The notes under the pieces were generated by a model that was not told where the DNA came from, searched no databases, and saw nothing but the letters and a program-made list of their open reading frames with translations. 17,840 nt of DNA from Zymomonas sp. (GTDB lineage: Bacteria; Pseudomonadota; Alphaproteobacteria; Sphingomonadales; Sphingomonadaceae): NCBI GenBank assembly GCA_027489105.1, contig JAIYAJ010000347.1, positions 1 through 17,840 of the forward strand, written 5' to 3'. Numbering within the stretch: position 1 is the first letter of the stretch; each line of letters opens with the position of its first letter. Below, in pieces: positions 8,100 through 15,343 of the stretch. The translations under genes and the position numbers were made by a program.

Positions 8100-8765
8100 A
8101 TGAAGATCATCGTTACCGGAGGACTTGGGGCGCTGGGGCGGGCCGTGGTGGCGGAACTCGCCGCGCGGGGCCATGAGGTCGCGGTGGTCGACGTGGCGAC
8201 GCCTTCGGGCGAGACGCAGGGTGCCCTGACCCTGGGCGGTGTCGACCTCACCGACGAGGCGGCGGTGCAGGCCGCTTATGGCACGATCGCCGAACGGCTG
8301 GGCGGGATCGACGGACTGGTGAACGTCGCGGGCGGCTTCCTGTGGGAGACGGTGGCGGACGGCAGCCTCGACAGCTGGGACCGCATGTATCGCCTGAACC
8401 TGCGCACCGCGGTGATCTCGTCGCGGGCAGCCGCAGCGCACATGCAGGCCGGCGGTGCGATCGTGAACATCGGGGCGGCGGCAGCCGGCAATGCGGCGAT
8501 GGGCATGGCGCCCTATGCGGCGTCGAAGGCGGGCATCAAGGCCTTTACCGAGAGCTTCGCGGACGAGCTCAAGAGCCGGTCGATCCGGGTCAATGCGGTA
8601 TTGCCGACGATCATCGACACGCCGACCAACCGCGCCGACATGCCCGATGCCGATCGGTCGGGCTGGGTGACTCCGGCGGGCGCCGCCAAGGCGATCGCCT
8701 TCCTCCTGTCGGCGGATGCCGGCACGATTACCGGCGCCAGCATAACCCTGTCTCTGCCGGGCTGA
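8100..8765 (+). CDS. SDR-family NAD(P)-dependent oxidoreductase lacking the usual catalytic Ser
   Basis: A 221-residue short-chain dehydrogenase/reductase, slightly shorter than the usual 240-260. The N-terminal Rossmann motif is TGGLGALG (residues 6-13). Asp31 in VVDVA, after the second beta strand, suggests NAD preference. The NAG-like motif is LVNVAGG, and the catalytic Tyr and Lys are in YAASK (about residues 140-144). The serine normally found about 13 residues before the Tyr is replaced: the stretch reads NIGAAAAGNAAMGMAPYAASK with no Ser before the Tyr. The C-terminus (TGASITLSLPG) matches the SDR ending. AGAGGA lies 10 bases upstream of the ATG. It is a single gene, divergent from the receptor and convergent with the Cys-rich protein gene. 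The substrate is unknown, and loss of Ser may mean low or altered activity. Confidence 0.9.
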   Translation: MKIIVTGGLGALGRAVVAELAARGHEVAVVDVATPSGETQGALTLGGVDLTDEAAVQAAYGTIAERLGGIDGLVNVAGGFLWETVADGSLDSWDRMYRLNLRTAVISSRAAAAHMQAGGAIVNIGAAAAGNAAMGMAPYAASKAGIKAFTESFADELKSRSIRVNAVLPTIIDTPTNRADMPDADRSGWVTPAGAAKAIAFLLSADAGTITGASITLSLPG

Positions 8766-8793
8766 CAGGTCAGCGCTCGGACCGCTGCGGGGC

Positions 8794-9021
8794 TCAGCCC
8801 ATGGGCCCCGTCCGGAACCAGCGGCGCAGGACGGGCACCCGCGCCAGCGAGCAGCCGCAATGACGGCAGCGGCTGTGCTGCATGCCCTGTTCGTCGACGG
8901 TAAAGCTCGCTTCGGGCACATGCTGCCCTTCGCGGCAGGCGCGGGTGATGGCGCCGATCGTGCGGCGCTTTGACGGGCGGACGCGGCGGGGCTTGGTTTC
9001 GATCAGGGTTTCGACGGTCAT
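8794..9021 (-). CDS. 75-residue Cys-rich (CxxCxC) hypothetical protein, last gene of the mprF operon
   Basis: A small basic protein. I chose the ATG at 9021 over the upstream in-frame ATG at 9105 because AGGAGGA lies 4 bases before it, the best Shine-Dalgarno sequence in the window. The N-terminal third is rich in Lys and Arg (KPRRVRPSKRRT). The middle reads VPEASFTVDEQGMQHSRCRHC and continues GCSLAR, giving cysteines in a CxxCxC pattern that, with the nearby histidine, could bind zinc. There is no signal peptide or membrane segment, so it is probably cytoplasmic. It lies 88 bp downstream of mprF on the same strand with no obvious terminator between. I do not recognise a named family. It may be a small conserved zinc-binding or nucleic-acid-binding protein. 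Confidence 0.7.
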   Translation of the reverse strand: MTVETLIETKPRRVRPSKRRTIGAITRACREGQHVPEASFTVDEQGMQHSRCRHCGCSLARVPVLRRWFRTGPMG

Positions 9022-9025
9022 GGGG

Positions 9026-9032
9026 TCCTCCT
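9026..9032 (-). promoter_or_regulatory. Strong Shine-Dalgarno site deciding the start of the Cys-rich protein
   Basis: The - strand reads AGGAGGA, followed by CCCC and ATG. This near-perfect match to the 16S 3' end supports the 75-residue form over the 103-residue one. Confidence 0.75.
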
Positions 9033-9109
9033 GTTCCCCGTTGAATGCCGCTTCGCCCCTTGTGTCGGGGTGACCCCCGCGTGAAATTCCGTTCATCTTG
9101 GCCATGGCC

Positions 9110-11740
9110 TCACTCCGCCGGGACGAGCGCGGTCATGGGTGCGACAGGAGCGTCGAGCGCCATGCGCGGCGTGGGGGCGTTGCGGCGCCCGGCAGGGCTC
9201 GGCATCGGGCTGCCGATCAGCCGATTGAGGTCGCGCATCGCCAGGATGAGACCCGCGCCGCCGGGCGCCGCGATGTAGCGGGGCTCCCAGCGGGGCGCGA
9301 ATTTCTCCTTATAGGCGCGCAGGCCGCGGAAGCCGTACAGCCGCTCGCCATGCCGGAAGATGACCGCGGCAGCCTTCGCCCAGAGCGGCGACAGGCGATG
9401 GGAATCGATGCCCGACAAAGGCGCGAGGCCAAGCGAGAAGCGGGCATAGCCCTGCTCCTGACCCCAGCGCATGAGCTGCGCGAACAGGAAGTCCATCGTA
9501 CCCGTGGGAGCGTCGCCGCTGTGCCGCATGAGGTCGACCGACAATTCCCGCCGGTTGGCCGTCCGCCAGATATTGGCGAAGGCGACGATCCGACCGCCCA
9601 CCCGCACCAGCGCACAGTCGAACTGCGCCAGATAGTCGGCATCGAAGCGACCGAGACTGAAGCCCTTTTCGCGCTGTCCCTTGCTTTCGAGCCAATCGTC
9701 GGAAATCCGCGCCAGTTCGGGCAGCAGCGCGGGCACGTTTTCGGCCGGCACGACTTCGAACTGCGCGCCTTCGCGTTCGGCGCGGCGGACGGTCTGCCGG
9801 ATCGAGCGCATCCGCGATCCTTCGAGCGAGAAGGGGGGGACATCGACGATCGCCTCCTCGCCATATTTGATGATCTGGAGGCCGAGCGCGATCGCCAGTT
9901 CGAGCATCTCGCTGCTGATCTGATAGAGCATCAGGCGGCCCTGCGCGGCGTGCGCCATAGAGCGGATCTGCCAGAGCAGTTCGGTCCAGGCGTGGCGCGG
10001 TCCCACCGGGTCGCCCATCACGATCCAGCTGACGCCGCGAATCTGGTACATCAGCATGGCGTCGCCGTCCGACGAGAAGAGAAAGCGCTTGTCGCCGGTC
10101 AAAGCGAGCATGGCGTCGGTCCGATCGGCTTCCACCAACAGGGTCGGCACCATGTCGGGCAGGCCGGTCGGGGCGCGGTGGGGCGAGGCTGGCGCAAACA
10201 GGCGCCAGAAAGCGACGGCGGCGAGCAGCATCGTCGCGCCCAGGCTGGCGCGCAGATAGCGCGACGCGTCGCCGTGCAGCGCGAAGTCCCACCAAAGGCC
10301 GTTTTCATAGGGAACATGCTTGTAGGAGAAGAGGCCGACCCAGAGGGTCAGTGCGCCTACCGCGCCGACGCAGGCGATCCAGGCCGGGGTGAAAATGCCC
10401 GATACCAGGGTCGTCGAGCGATAGAAGGCGGGACGGGTCCACTGCAGCAGGCCGGCAATGGCGAGGCAGACCAGCGCCTCTTCATAATCGATGCCCTTGG
10501 TCAGCGAGAAGACGGCTCCGGCAAGCAGCAGCGCGCGGGCCGCGACGAACGCCCCGTCCAGCCGCCGGTACAGGGCAGGCGCCAGCAACAGAAGGCCCGT
10601 TCCGGACAGGCTGGCAGCGAAGTGCGATGCCTCGATGAAGGGGAGCGGTACCACGGCGTGCAGATCGTGAAGACGGCCGGGCACCGCGGGGGTTGAGCCC
10701 GACAGCAGCAGCAGCGTGCCGCCGAGGAAGCTCGATACGCTCATCAGCATAGGGGCGACGCCGCTGGCCATCTTCTGCGCCTGCGACAGCAGCCGGCCCA
10801 GGCGCCGATCGCGGCCTTCCTGCAGGGTCAGCAACAGGACACCGAGCGCGAGGGGCAGGATATAGTAGATCAACCGGTAGGCGATCAGTGCGGCGACAAG
10901 GCCGGCCTTGTCGACTGGTAGCGTCGCCAGGATTACCGCCTCGAAGATACCGAGGCCGCCGGGCACATGGGTGATCAGCGCCGCGATCATCGCCAGTGCA
11001 TAAGCGACGAAGAAGGCCGGCATCATCGCGGGGGCGGCCGAAGGTACGAGCACGAACAGTGCAGCCGCCGCCGTGGCGAGATCGATCGCGGCGACGATCA
11101 ACTGGCCTGTCAGCAGCGCCGGGGAAGGCAGCGGGACCGTCCAGCCGAACAGGCGGATCGTGCGCGGGCCGAGGATGCGGATCAGGAACAGCCCGGCGAT
11201 CGCCGCCGACACCATCGCCCCCGCCATATGGCCACTGCCGGCGGGAAGGCCCAGCATCGCGGTCGCCTCGCTCGCGCCGCCGAACAGGAGCGCCGTGCCC
11301 GTGACGGCGAACACACCCAGCCAGAAGGTGCCCGAGGCGATCGCCACCACGCGGACCACGTCGCCCGGCGAGAGGCCGGCGCGCGTATAGATCCGGAACC
11401 GCGCCGATCCGCCGGTGATCAGGCCCAGCCCCAGATTGTGGCTGATCGTGTAGCTGGTGAAGGAGGCGAGCGCCGCCGTCCGCCAGGGCAGCGGGCGTCC
11501 GATCGTCCGCAGCGCCAGCACGTCGTAAAGCGTAAGCGCGAGATAGCTCGCGGCGGTCAGTGCCAGTGCGGCCGCGATCTGGCGGCGGTCGATCAGATGA
11601 TAGGCGCTCTTGACGTCGCGCAGCCCGATCTCTCGGGTCAGATCGTGGAGTGCCAGGAAACCCAACCCGATCAGCAGGATCACGAGCAGCGCGGAGAGAG
11701 GCGCCCGGCGGGCGCGAACATAGGCGATGACGCGGTTCAT
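9110..11740 (-). CDS. mprF: MprF: bifunctional aminoacyl-phosphatidylglycerol synthase/flippase
   Basis: An 876-residue membrane protein of usual MprF length. The N-terminal half is a multi-helix flippase domain starting at residue 1 (MNRVIAYVRARRAPLSALLV) with the typical NLGLGLITGGSARFRIY segment. More helices run to about residue 520. The cytoplasmic C-terminal synthase (DUF2156, GNAT-like fold) has the family signs WIVMGDPVG (about 572-580), MDFLFAQLMRWGQEQGYARF and SLGLAPLSGI (about 748-780), and LRAYKEKFAPRWEPRY (about 805-820). The enzyme transfers an amino acid from aminoacyl-tRNA to phosphatidylglycerol and flips the product to the outer leaflet, lowering negative charge and giving resistance to cationic peptides and acid. 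Lys versus Ala use cannot be decided here. The ATG overlaps the DUF2147 stop (ATGA), so translation is probably coupled. The open frame extends far upstream, but only this start gives a clean MprF N-terminus. Confidence 0.95.
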   Translation of the reverse strand: MNRVIAYVRARRAPLSALLVILLIGLGFLALHDLTREIGLRDVKSAYHLIDRRQIAAALALTAASYLALTLYDVLALRTIGRPLPWRTAALASFTSYTISHNLGLGLITGGSARFRIYTRAGLSPGDVVRVVAIASGTFWLGVFAVTGTALLFGGASEATAMLGLPAGSGHMAGAMVSAAIAGLFLIRILGPRTIRLFGWTVPLPSPALLTGQLIVAAIDLATAAAALFVLVPSAAPAMMPAFFVAYALAMIAALITHVPGGLGIFEAVILATLPVDKAGLVAALIAYRLIYYILPLALGVLLLTLQEGRDRRLGRLLSQAQKMASGVAPMLMSVSSFLGGTLLLLSGSTPAVPGRLHDLHAVVPLPFIEASHFAASLSGTGLLLLAPALYRRLDGAFVAARALLLAGAVFSLTKGIDYEEALVCLAIAGLLQWTRPAFYRSTTLVSGIFTPAWIACVGAVGALTLWVGLFSYKHVPYENGLWWDFALHGDASRYLRASLGATMLLAAVAFWRLFAPASPHRAPTGLPDMVPTLLVEADRTDAMLALTGDKRFLFSSDGDAMLMYQIRGVSWIVMGDPVGPRHAWTELLWQIRSMAHAAQGRLMLYQISSEMLELAIALGLQIIKYGEEAIVDVPPFSLEGSRMRSIRQTVRRAEREGAQFEVVPAENVPALLPELARISDDWLESKGQREKGFSLGRFDADYLAQFDCALVRVGGRIVAFANIWRTANRRELSVDLMRHSGDAPTGTMDFLFAQLMRWGQEQGYARFSLGLAPLSGIDSHRLSPLWAKAAAVIFRHGERLYGFRGLRAYKEKFAPRWEPRYIAAPGGAGLILAMRDLNRLIGSPMPSPAGRRNAPTPRMALDAPVAPMTALVPAE

Positions 11741-12153
11741 TGCGGCAGGCTTTCGATGCGCTGCCAGACCTGCGACTTGCACAGGAAGCCGCCGATCAGG
11801 CAGCCCTTCACGCGCAGGCTCCGGGCATCGGGCTGGGTGATGGTGGAAGAGAAACGGTGTCCCATGTCGGGAACGTAGACCGTTCCCTCCCAGCCGCCCT
11901 CGCCGTCTGGGCGATAGTCTTCGAGCAGTTCGAGTCCGTCGAGCTTGTCGACCCCGCTGTCCTTGGCGTCGGCCCGTGCCTGCGGGCTGGCCCAGACGAT
12001 CCAGCCGCACAGCTTGTCGCCGCAGGGTCCGGTACGCACCGCCACGGTGCCATGCGGATTGAGCCACAGGCCGTCGACGGCGTTCTGCGCCCAGCAGGGC
12101 GCGGTGGCGCTGGCTGTCCACAGACCCGCCAGGATGAGGAGGAGTTTTCGCAT
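11737..12153 (-). CDS. DUF2147 exported protein
   Basis: A 138-residue protein with a signal peptide (MRKLLLILAGLWTASATAPCWAQ). The mature part is a DUF2147 domain: VDGLWLNPHGTVAVRTGPC, then GDKLCGWIVWAS, a SLRVKGCLIGGFLCKSQVW ending, and paired cysteines. DUF2147 proteins are small periplasmic proteins of unknown function, common in sphingomonads. I prefer the ATG at 12153 because it starts the signal peptide directly and has GGGG 7 bases upstream. An in-frame ATG at 12174 would add seven residues. The gene is first in the mprF operon and its stop overlaps the mprF start by 4 bp, so the two are co-translated and may act together in the envelope. Confidence 0.88.
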   Translation of the reverse strand: MRKLLLILAGLWTASATAPCWAQNAVDGLWLNPHGTVAVRTGPCGDKLCGWIVWASPQARADAKDSGVDKLDGLELLEDYRPDGEGGWEGTVYVPDMGHRFSSTITQPDARSLRVKGCLIGGFLCKSQVWQRIESLPQ

Positions 12154-12230
12154 TGCTATGCCCCGCTTGATCATGGCGCCGACCTAGGCCTGCGGGGATG
12201 GCGGCGCTGTGGGGGGCAACTGAACTATTC

Positions 12231-12259
12231 GTAATGTGCCGCCCATCCGGGAGTATAAT
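12231..12259 (+). promoter_or_regulatory. Probable promoter of the DUF1003-PDZ-two-component operon
   Basis: A perfect -10 box TATAAT lies at 12254-12259 in a GC-rich background, giving a start near 12266 and a leader of about 29 bases to the ATG at 12295. The -35 region (12231-12236, GTAATG) is poor, so the promoter may need an activator. The same 141 bp gap must hold the divergent promoter for DUF2147-mprF; I could not pick a convincing one there. Confidence 0.5.
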
Positions 12260-12294
12260 GCCGTCCCCTATGTCGTTCGTGAAAGGAGCCGGAT

Positions 12295-12801
12295 ATGGCA
12301 AGCAACGCCCCCGATACACTGGCCGGCCGCTATCTCGGTGACCGGCCGCTCGATCCCGAAGAGGCGAATGTCCTCGCCAAGATCCTGACGCGCCAGCCGA
12401 TCGCCCAGGATGTCGCCGACGTCGCCGACGCACAGGCGACCTTCGGCGAACGGCTGTCCGACCGCGTCGCTGCGGTCGGGGGCAGCTGGGCCTTCATCAT
12501 CGGCTTCGCCTTCGCGCTGGCCGGCTGGATGCTGCTGAACACGGGCGTGCTCCGCCACTGGGGCCTCACCTTCGACCCCTATCCCTACATCTTCCTCAAC
12601 CTGATCCTGTCGACGCTCGCCGCCGTCCAGGCACCGATCATCATGATGAGCCAGAACCGGCAGGCCGCAAAGGACCGGCTGGCCGCCAGCCTCGACTATG
12701 AGGTCAACCTGCGCGCCGAACTGGAGATATTGCGGCTGCACGAGATGATCGAGCGGCTGACCGTTCTGGTTGGAGAACGGCAGCAGCAGGGAGGGCAGTG
12801 A
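12295..12801 (+). CDS. DUF1003 membrane protein
   Basis: A 168-residue protein. The ATG is preceded by AAAGGAG at a good distance. After a charged soluble N-terminus (about 60 residues) there are two membrane segments, WAFIIGFAFALAGWMLLNTG (about 64-83) and YIFLNLILSTLAAVQAPIIM (about 98-117). The signature QAPIIMMSQNRQAAKDR follows, then a cytoplasmic helical tail (LDYEVNLRAELEILRLHEMIERL) that could form a coiled coil. This layout is DUF1003, an inner-membrane family of unknown function. It is the first gene of the + operon. Its stop is one base before the GTG of the PDZ gene, and its last codons supply that gene's ribosome site, so the two are tightly coupled. Confidence 0.9.
   Translation: MASNAPDTLAGRYLGDRPLDPEEANVLAKILTRQPIAQDVADVADAQATFGERLSDRVAAVGGSWAFIIGFAFALAGWMLLNTGVLRHWGLTFDPYPYIFLNLILSTLAAVQAPIIMMSQNRQAAKDRLAASLDYEVNLRAELEILRLHEMIERLTVLVGERQQQGGQ
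12788..12795 (+). promoter_or_regulatory. Shine-Dalgarno site supporting the GTG start of the PDZ gene
   Basis: AGGGAGGG within the end of the DUF1003 gene lies 7 bases before the GTG at 12803. An in-frame ATG at 12770 inside DUF1003 lacks such a site, so GTG is preferred. Confidence 0.6.
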
Positions 12802-12802
12802 C

Positions 12803-13195
12803 GTGGCTCGCTCGCCGGCCTGGATGGGATGGGTCGCGCTGATCTGTGCGCTGCTGGCGATCACCGTGATCGCGCTGCAGCTGTCGGATCGGTCTTTGCG
12901 GCACGATATCGTTGCCGGACGGTGGCGCTCGACCGGCGCGACACTGGCGACGATCGATACCGAGGGGCGGCCGCGTCTGGTCGTCACCAGCCTGCGGTCG
13001 GACGGCCCGGCACAGCGTGCCGGCTTGCGCGTGGGCGATGCGATCGAGACGGTCGATGGCCGGCCGGCGCCGACGATGTCCGCACTCAATCGCGACGTGG
13101 CCGCAGGCAGCTTTGCGATCGTCCATCTTCAGGTTAGGCGTAACGGGCAGCTGATGGAGATCGGGGTCCCGCGCGGGTCAGGGGAAAGCCAATGA
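12803..13195 (+). CDS. Membrane-anchored single-PDZ protein next to a two-component system
   Basis: A 130-residue protein starting at GTG 12803, after a strong ribosome site. One membrane helix near the N-terminus (WMGWVALICALLAITVIALQL, about residues 7-27) anchors a domain of about 90 residues. This domain has the PDZ-like pattern LVVTSLRSDGPAQRAGLRVGD, then AIETVDGRP and a closing VHLQVRRNGQLMEIGV. There is no protease domain, so it is not a DegS/HtrA enzyme. It more likely binds a peptide or protein partner in the periplasm. Its stop overlaps the response-regulator start by ATGA. It may be a sensory or scaffold partner of the kinase, but that is inference from position. Confidence 0.8.
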   Translation: MARSPAWMGWVALICALLAITVIALQLSDRSLRHDIVAGRWRSTGATLATIDTEGRPRLVVTSLRSDGPAQRAGLRVGDAIETVDGRPAPTMSALNRDVAAGSFAIVHLQVRRNGQLMEIGVPRGSGESQ

Positions 13196-13884
13196 GTCAC
13201 AAGATCCTCGTCGTCGAGGATGACGCCACGACCGCCGATTTCGTCGCCGCCGGGCTGATCGAACATGGCTTCGTTGTCGACAAGGCGAACAATGGCCGCG
13301 ATGGGCTCTTCCACGCGACCGACGGCAGCTATGACTGCATCGTCCTCGACAGAATGCTGCCCGGCATGGAGGGCATGGCGGTGCTCGGCGCGCTGCGGGC
13401 CGCCGGGATCGAGACGCCCGTGATCATCCTGTCGGCGCTGGGATCCGCGGAGGACCGGGTGAAGGGACTGGAGGGCGGATCGGACGACTATCTGACCAAG
13501 CCCTTCGCCTTCGCCGAACTGCTCGCACGCGTGCGGTTGCTGATCCGCCGCGCCGGCAATGGCACCGGCGCCGCGCCCGAGACGCGCCTGTTCTGCGCCG
13601 ATCTCGAAATGGACCTGCTGTCGCGCAAGGTGAAGCGGGCCGGGCAGAGCGTCGACCTGCAGCCGCGCGAGTTCCGCCTGCTGGAATTCATGCTCCGCCA
13701 TGTCGACCAGGTCGTCACGCGCACCATGTTGCTGGAAGGGGTGTGGGATTATCATTTCGACCCCGGCACGAACGTGATCGATGTCCATGTCAGCCGGCTG
13801 CGCAAGAAGATCGACGAGGGCCATGCCCGGCCGCTTCTGCATACGGTGCGCGGTTCGGGCTATCGTCTCGGCGTCGAAGGCTGA
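13192..13884 (+). CDS. OmpR/PhoB-family response regulator
   Basis: A 230-residue transcription factor. The receiver domain (1-120) has the acidic pocket Asp10 and Asp11 in VVEDDA, the phospho-acceptor Asp53 in IVLDRMLPG, Ser81 in IILSALGS and Lys103 in YLTKPF, so all key residues are present. A linker leads to a winged-helix DNA-binding domain (about 130-228) with DLQPREFRLLEFMLRH and VIDVHVSRLRKKID, and the ending TVRGSGYRLG. The close relation to CusR/CopR/QseB-type regulators does not tell the signal. It overlaps the PDZ gene by 4 bp and is 3 bp before the kinase. Likely targets are its own operon and the divergent mprF operon, which is inference. Confidence 0.96.
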   Translation: MSHKILVVEDDATTADFVAAGLIEHGFVVDKANNGRDGLFHATDGSYDCIVLDRMLPGMEGMAVLGALRAAGIETPVIILSALGSAEDRVKGLEGGSDDYLTKPFAFAELLARVRLLIRRAGNGTGAAPETRLFCADLEMDLLSRKVKRAGQSVDLQPREFRLLEFMLRHVDQVVTRTMLLEGVWDYHFDPGTNVIDVHVSRLRKKIDEGHARPLLHTVRGSGYRLGVEG

Positions 13885-13887
13885 GCC

Positions 13888-15255
13888 ATGGCGCTCGCGC
13901 GGTCGACGATATTCCGCTTCGCCGCGCTCGTGTTCCTGTTGCAGCTCGCGGGGGCGGGCTTGCTGCTCGGTACCGTCCGCCTGCTCACCCATCATCAGAT
14001 CACCGCCGAGGCCGAGGCTCAAGCCGACGATCTGCGTGGCGCGCTGATCGACGATTATCGCCGTGCTGGCCTGCCGGTGCTGGCGGCTGAGGTCGGACAG
14101 GCGCTCTCGCCGGCGCGTGCGCAGGGCAGGGTCCTGCTGCTTGTCGACGGCGGAGGGCAGGTCCTGGCCGGGAATCTCGCCGAATGGCCGCCGTCGCTTG
14201 CGCCGGGTGGTTCGCCGGCAACACTCGAGCTCTTCCGCGTTGGTCGCGACGAATCGGAACGCATCTATGCGTCCGCCGTGTCTCTCGACGATGGCGCGAG
14301 GCTGCTCGTCGGCCATGTCGTCGAAAGCGAGTTGCGCTTCACGCTGATCCTGGAGGAGGCGATGGTCGGCGGCGTCGCCGTGGCGATCGCTCTGGCCGCT
14401 TTCGCCGCCTGGGCTGCTGCGCGGCTGATCCACCGGCGGCTGGCAGCGACCGTCGATACCGCCCGCGCGGTGACGGCGGGCGATCTCGCCCGGCGCGTTC
14501 CGGTAGATCATAGCGAGGATGTGTTCGACGCGCTGGGGGTCACGATCAACCAGATGCTCGATCGGATCGATGCGCTGATGACCGAGCTCAAGATCGCGAC
14601 GGACGGTCTGGCCCATGATCTTCGCTCGCCGCTCACCCGTCTGCGGTCGACGCTGGAACGTGCGCTCGAGGCGAGCGAGTCCGACGAGGCGCGGGGCTCG
14701 GTCGCGCGGGCGATCGACGAGGGCGACCGGTTGCTCGCCATGCTCGATACCGCCTTGCGGATAAGCCGGGCAGAGGCGGGACTGGGCCGCGACCAGTTCG
14801 TCGCGATCGATCTGGCGGTGATGGTCGAGGATCTGGTCGAGGTCTACGGCCCGCTGGCCGAGGATAACGGGTTCGAGATCGTGGCCGACATCGCGGGGCC
14901 GGTCCCCGCCCATGTGCATCGCGAATTGCTGGGGCAGGCGCTCGCCAACCTGATCGACAATGCGATGAAATATGGCGCCGGCCGCATCACCGTCTCGGCG
15001 CGGCGCGCGGTCGATGAGGCGATCATATCGGTGACGGACCAGGGTGATGGCATCGCCGAGACGCAGCGGACCGAGGCCTTGCGTCGCTTCGGGAGGCTCG
15101 ATGCGGCGCGCAGCAAGGCCGGCGCGGGGCTCGGTCTCGCCTTGGCTGCGGCTGTGGCACATCTGCATGGCGGACGGCTGGAACTGGGCGACAATGCGCC
15201 CGGTCTGCGCGTCGATTTGCGCCTGCATGTCGAGGAACGCGGCAAGGCTGTTTGA
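13888..15255 (+). CDS. Membrane sensor histidine kinase (HAMP-HisKA-HATPase)
   Basis: A 455-residue kinase. Membrane helix 1 is at about residues 9-33. A periplasmic sensor domain of about 120 residues with no family I recognise follows. Membrane helix 2 is at about 157-180, HAMP at about 181-233, and HisKA has the phospho-accepting His243 in LAHDLRSPLTRLR. The HATPase has the N-box NLIDNAMKYG with Asn358, VTDQGDGI, and a GAGLGLALAAAVAHLHGG ATP lid. It is the cognate partner of the response regulator 3 bp upstream. The same operon holds a PDZ membrane protein and downstream AcvB/VirJ and MipA envelope proteins, so an envelope, lipid or cationic-stress signal is likely, but not shown. Confidence 0.95.
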   Translation: MALARSTIFRFAALVFLLQLAGAGLLLGTVRLLTHHQITAEAEAQADDLRGALIDDYRRAGLPVLAAEVGQALSPARAQGRVLLLVDGGGQVLAGNLAEWPPSLAPGGSPATLELFRVGRDESERIYASAVSLDDGARLLVGHVVESELRFTLILEEAMVGGVAVAIALAAFAAWAAARLIHRRLAATVDTARAVTAGDLARRVPVDHSEDVFDALGVTINQMLDRIDALMTELKIATDGLAHDLRSPLTRLRSTLERALEASESDEARGSVARAIDEGDRLLAMLDTALRISRAEAGLGRDQFVAIDLAVMVEDLVEVYGPLAEDNGFEIVADIAGPVPAHVHRELLGQALANLIDNAMKYGAGRITVSARRAVDEAIISVTDQGDGIAETQRTEALRRFGRLDAARSKAGAGLGLALAAAVAHLHGGRLELGDNAPGLRVDLRLHVEERGKAV

Positions 15256-15331
15256 GCGGATTACCGATGTTTAACGTCGTCCCCACGCTGCGACAGGGAG
15301 CCAGGAGCTAGCACCGGATATCGATCCGCTC
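15254..15331 (+). promoter_or_regulatory. Leader with competing inverted repeats before acvB
   Basis: The 88 bp between the kinase and acvB genes is the only real gap in the operon. GAGCGGAT (15254-15261, overlapping the kinase stop codon) is complementary to ATCCGCTC (15324-15331). The second arm ends one base before the AGGAGA ribosome site (15332-15337). A local hairpin CGGAT-ATCG-ATCCG (15315-15328) shares part of that arm, so the two pairings exclude each other. This could control translation of acvB, or be chance. Confidence 0.35.
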
Positions 15332-15343
15332 AGGAGATGTCCG

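Noticed and set aside
8797..8816. GGGCCC-type GC-rich hairpin at the end of the Cys-rich gene
   Set aside because: Lies in coding sequence, lacks a T-run, and such pairs are frequent at this GC content.
9098..10696. A 532-residue open frame on the + strand
   Set aside because: Antisense to the conserved synthase half of mprF, with no recognisable domain; rich in His, Arg, Gln and Gly as expected from a mirrored frame.
11741..12433. N-terminal extension of mprF to give an 1107-residue protein
   Set aside because: The extension runs through the DUF2147 gene in another frame and the divergent promoter region, and its sequence is low-complexity. The MprF family start fits the ATG at 11740.
13129..15228. 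A 699-residue open frame on the - strand
   Set aside because: Runs antisense through the response regulator and kinase, both of which have intact motifs; no domain of its own.
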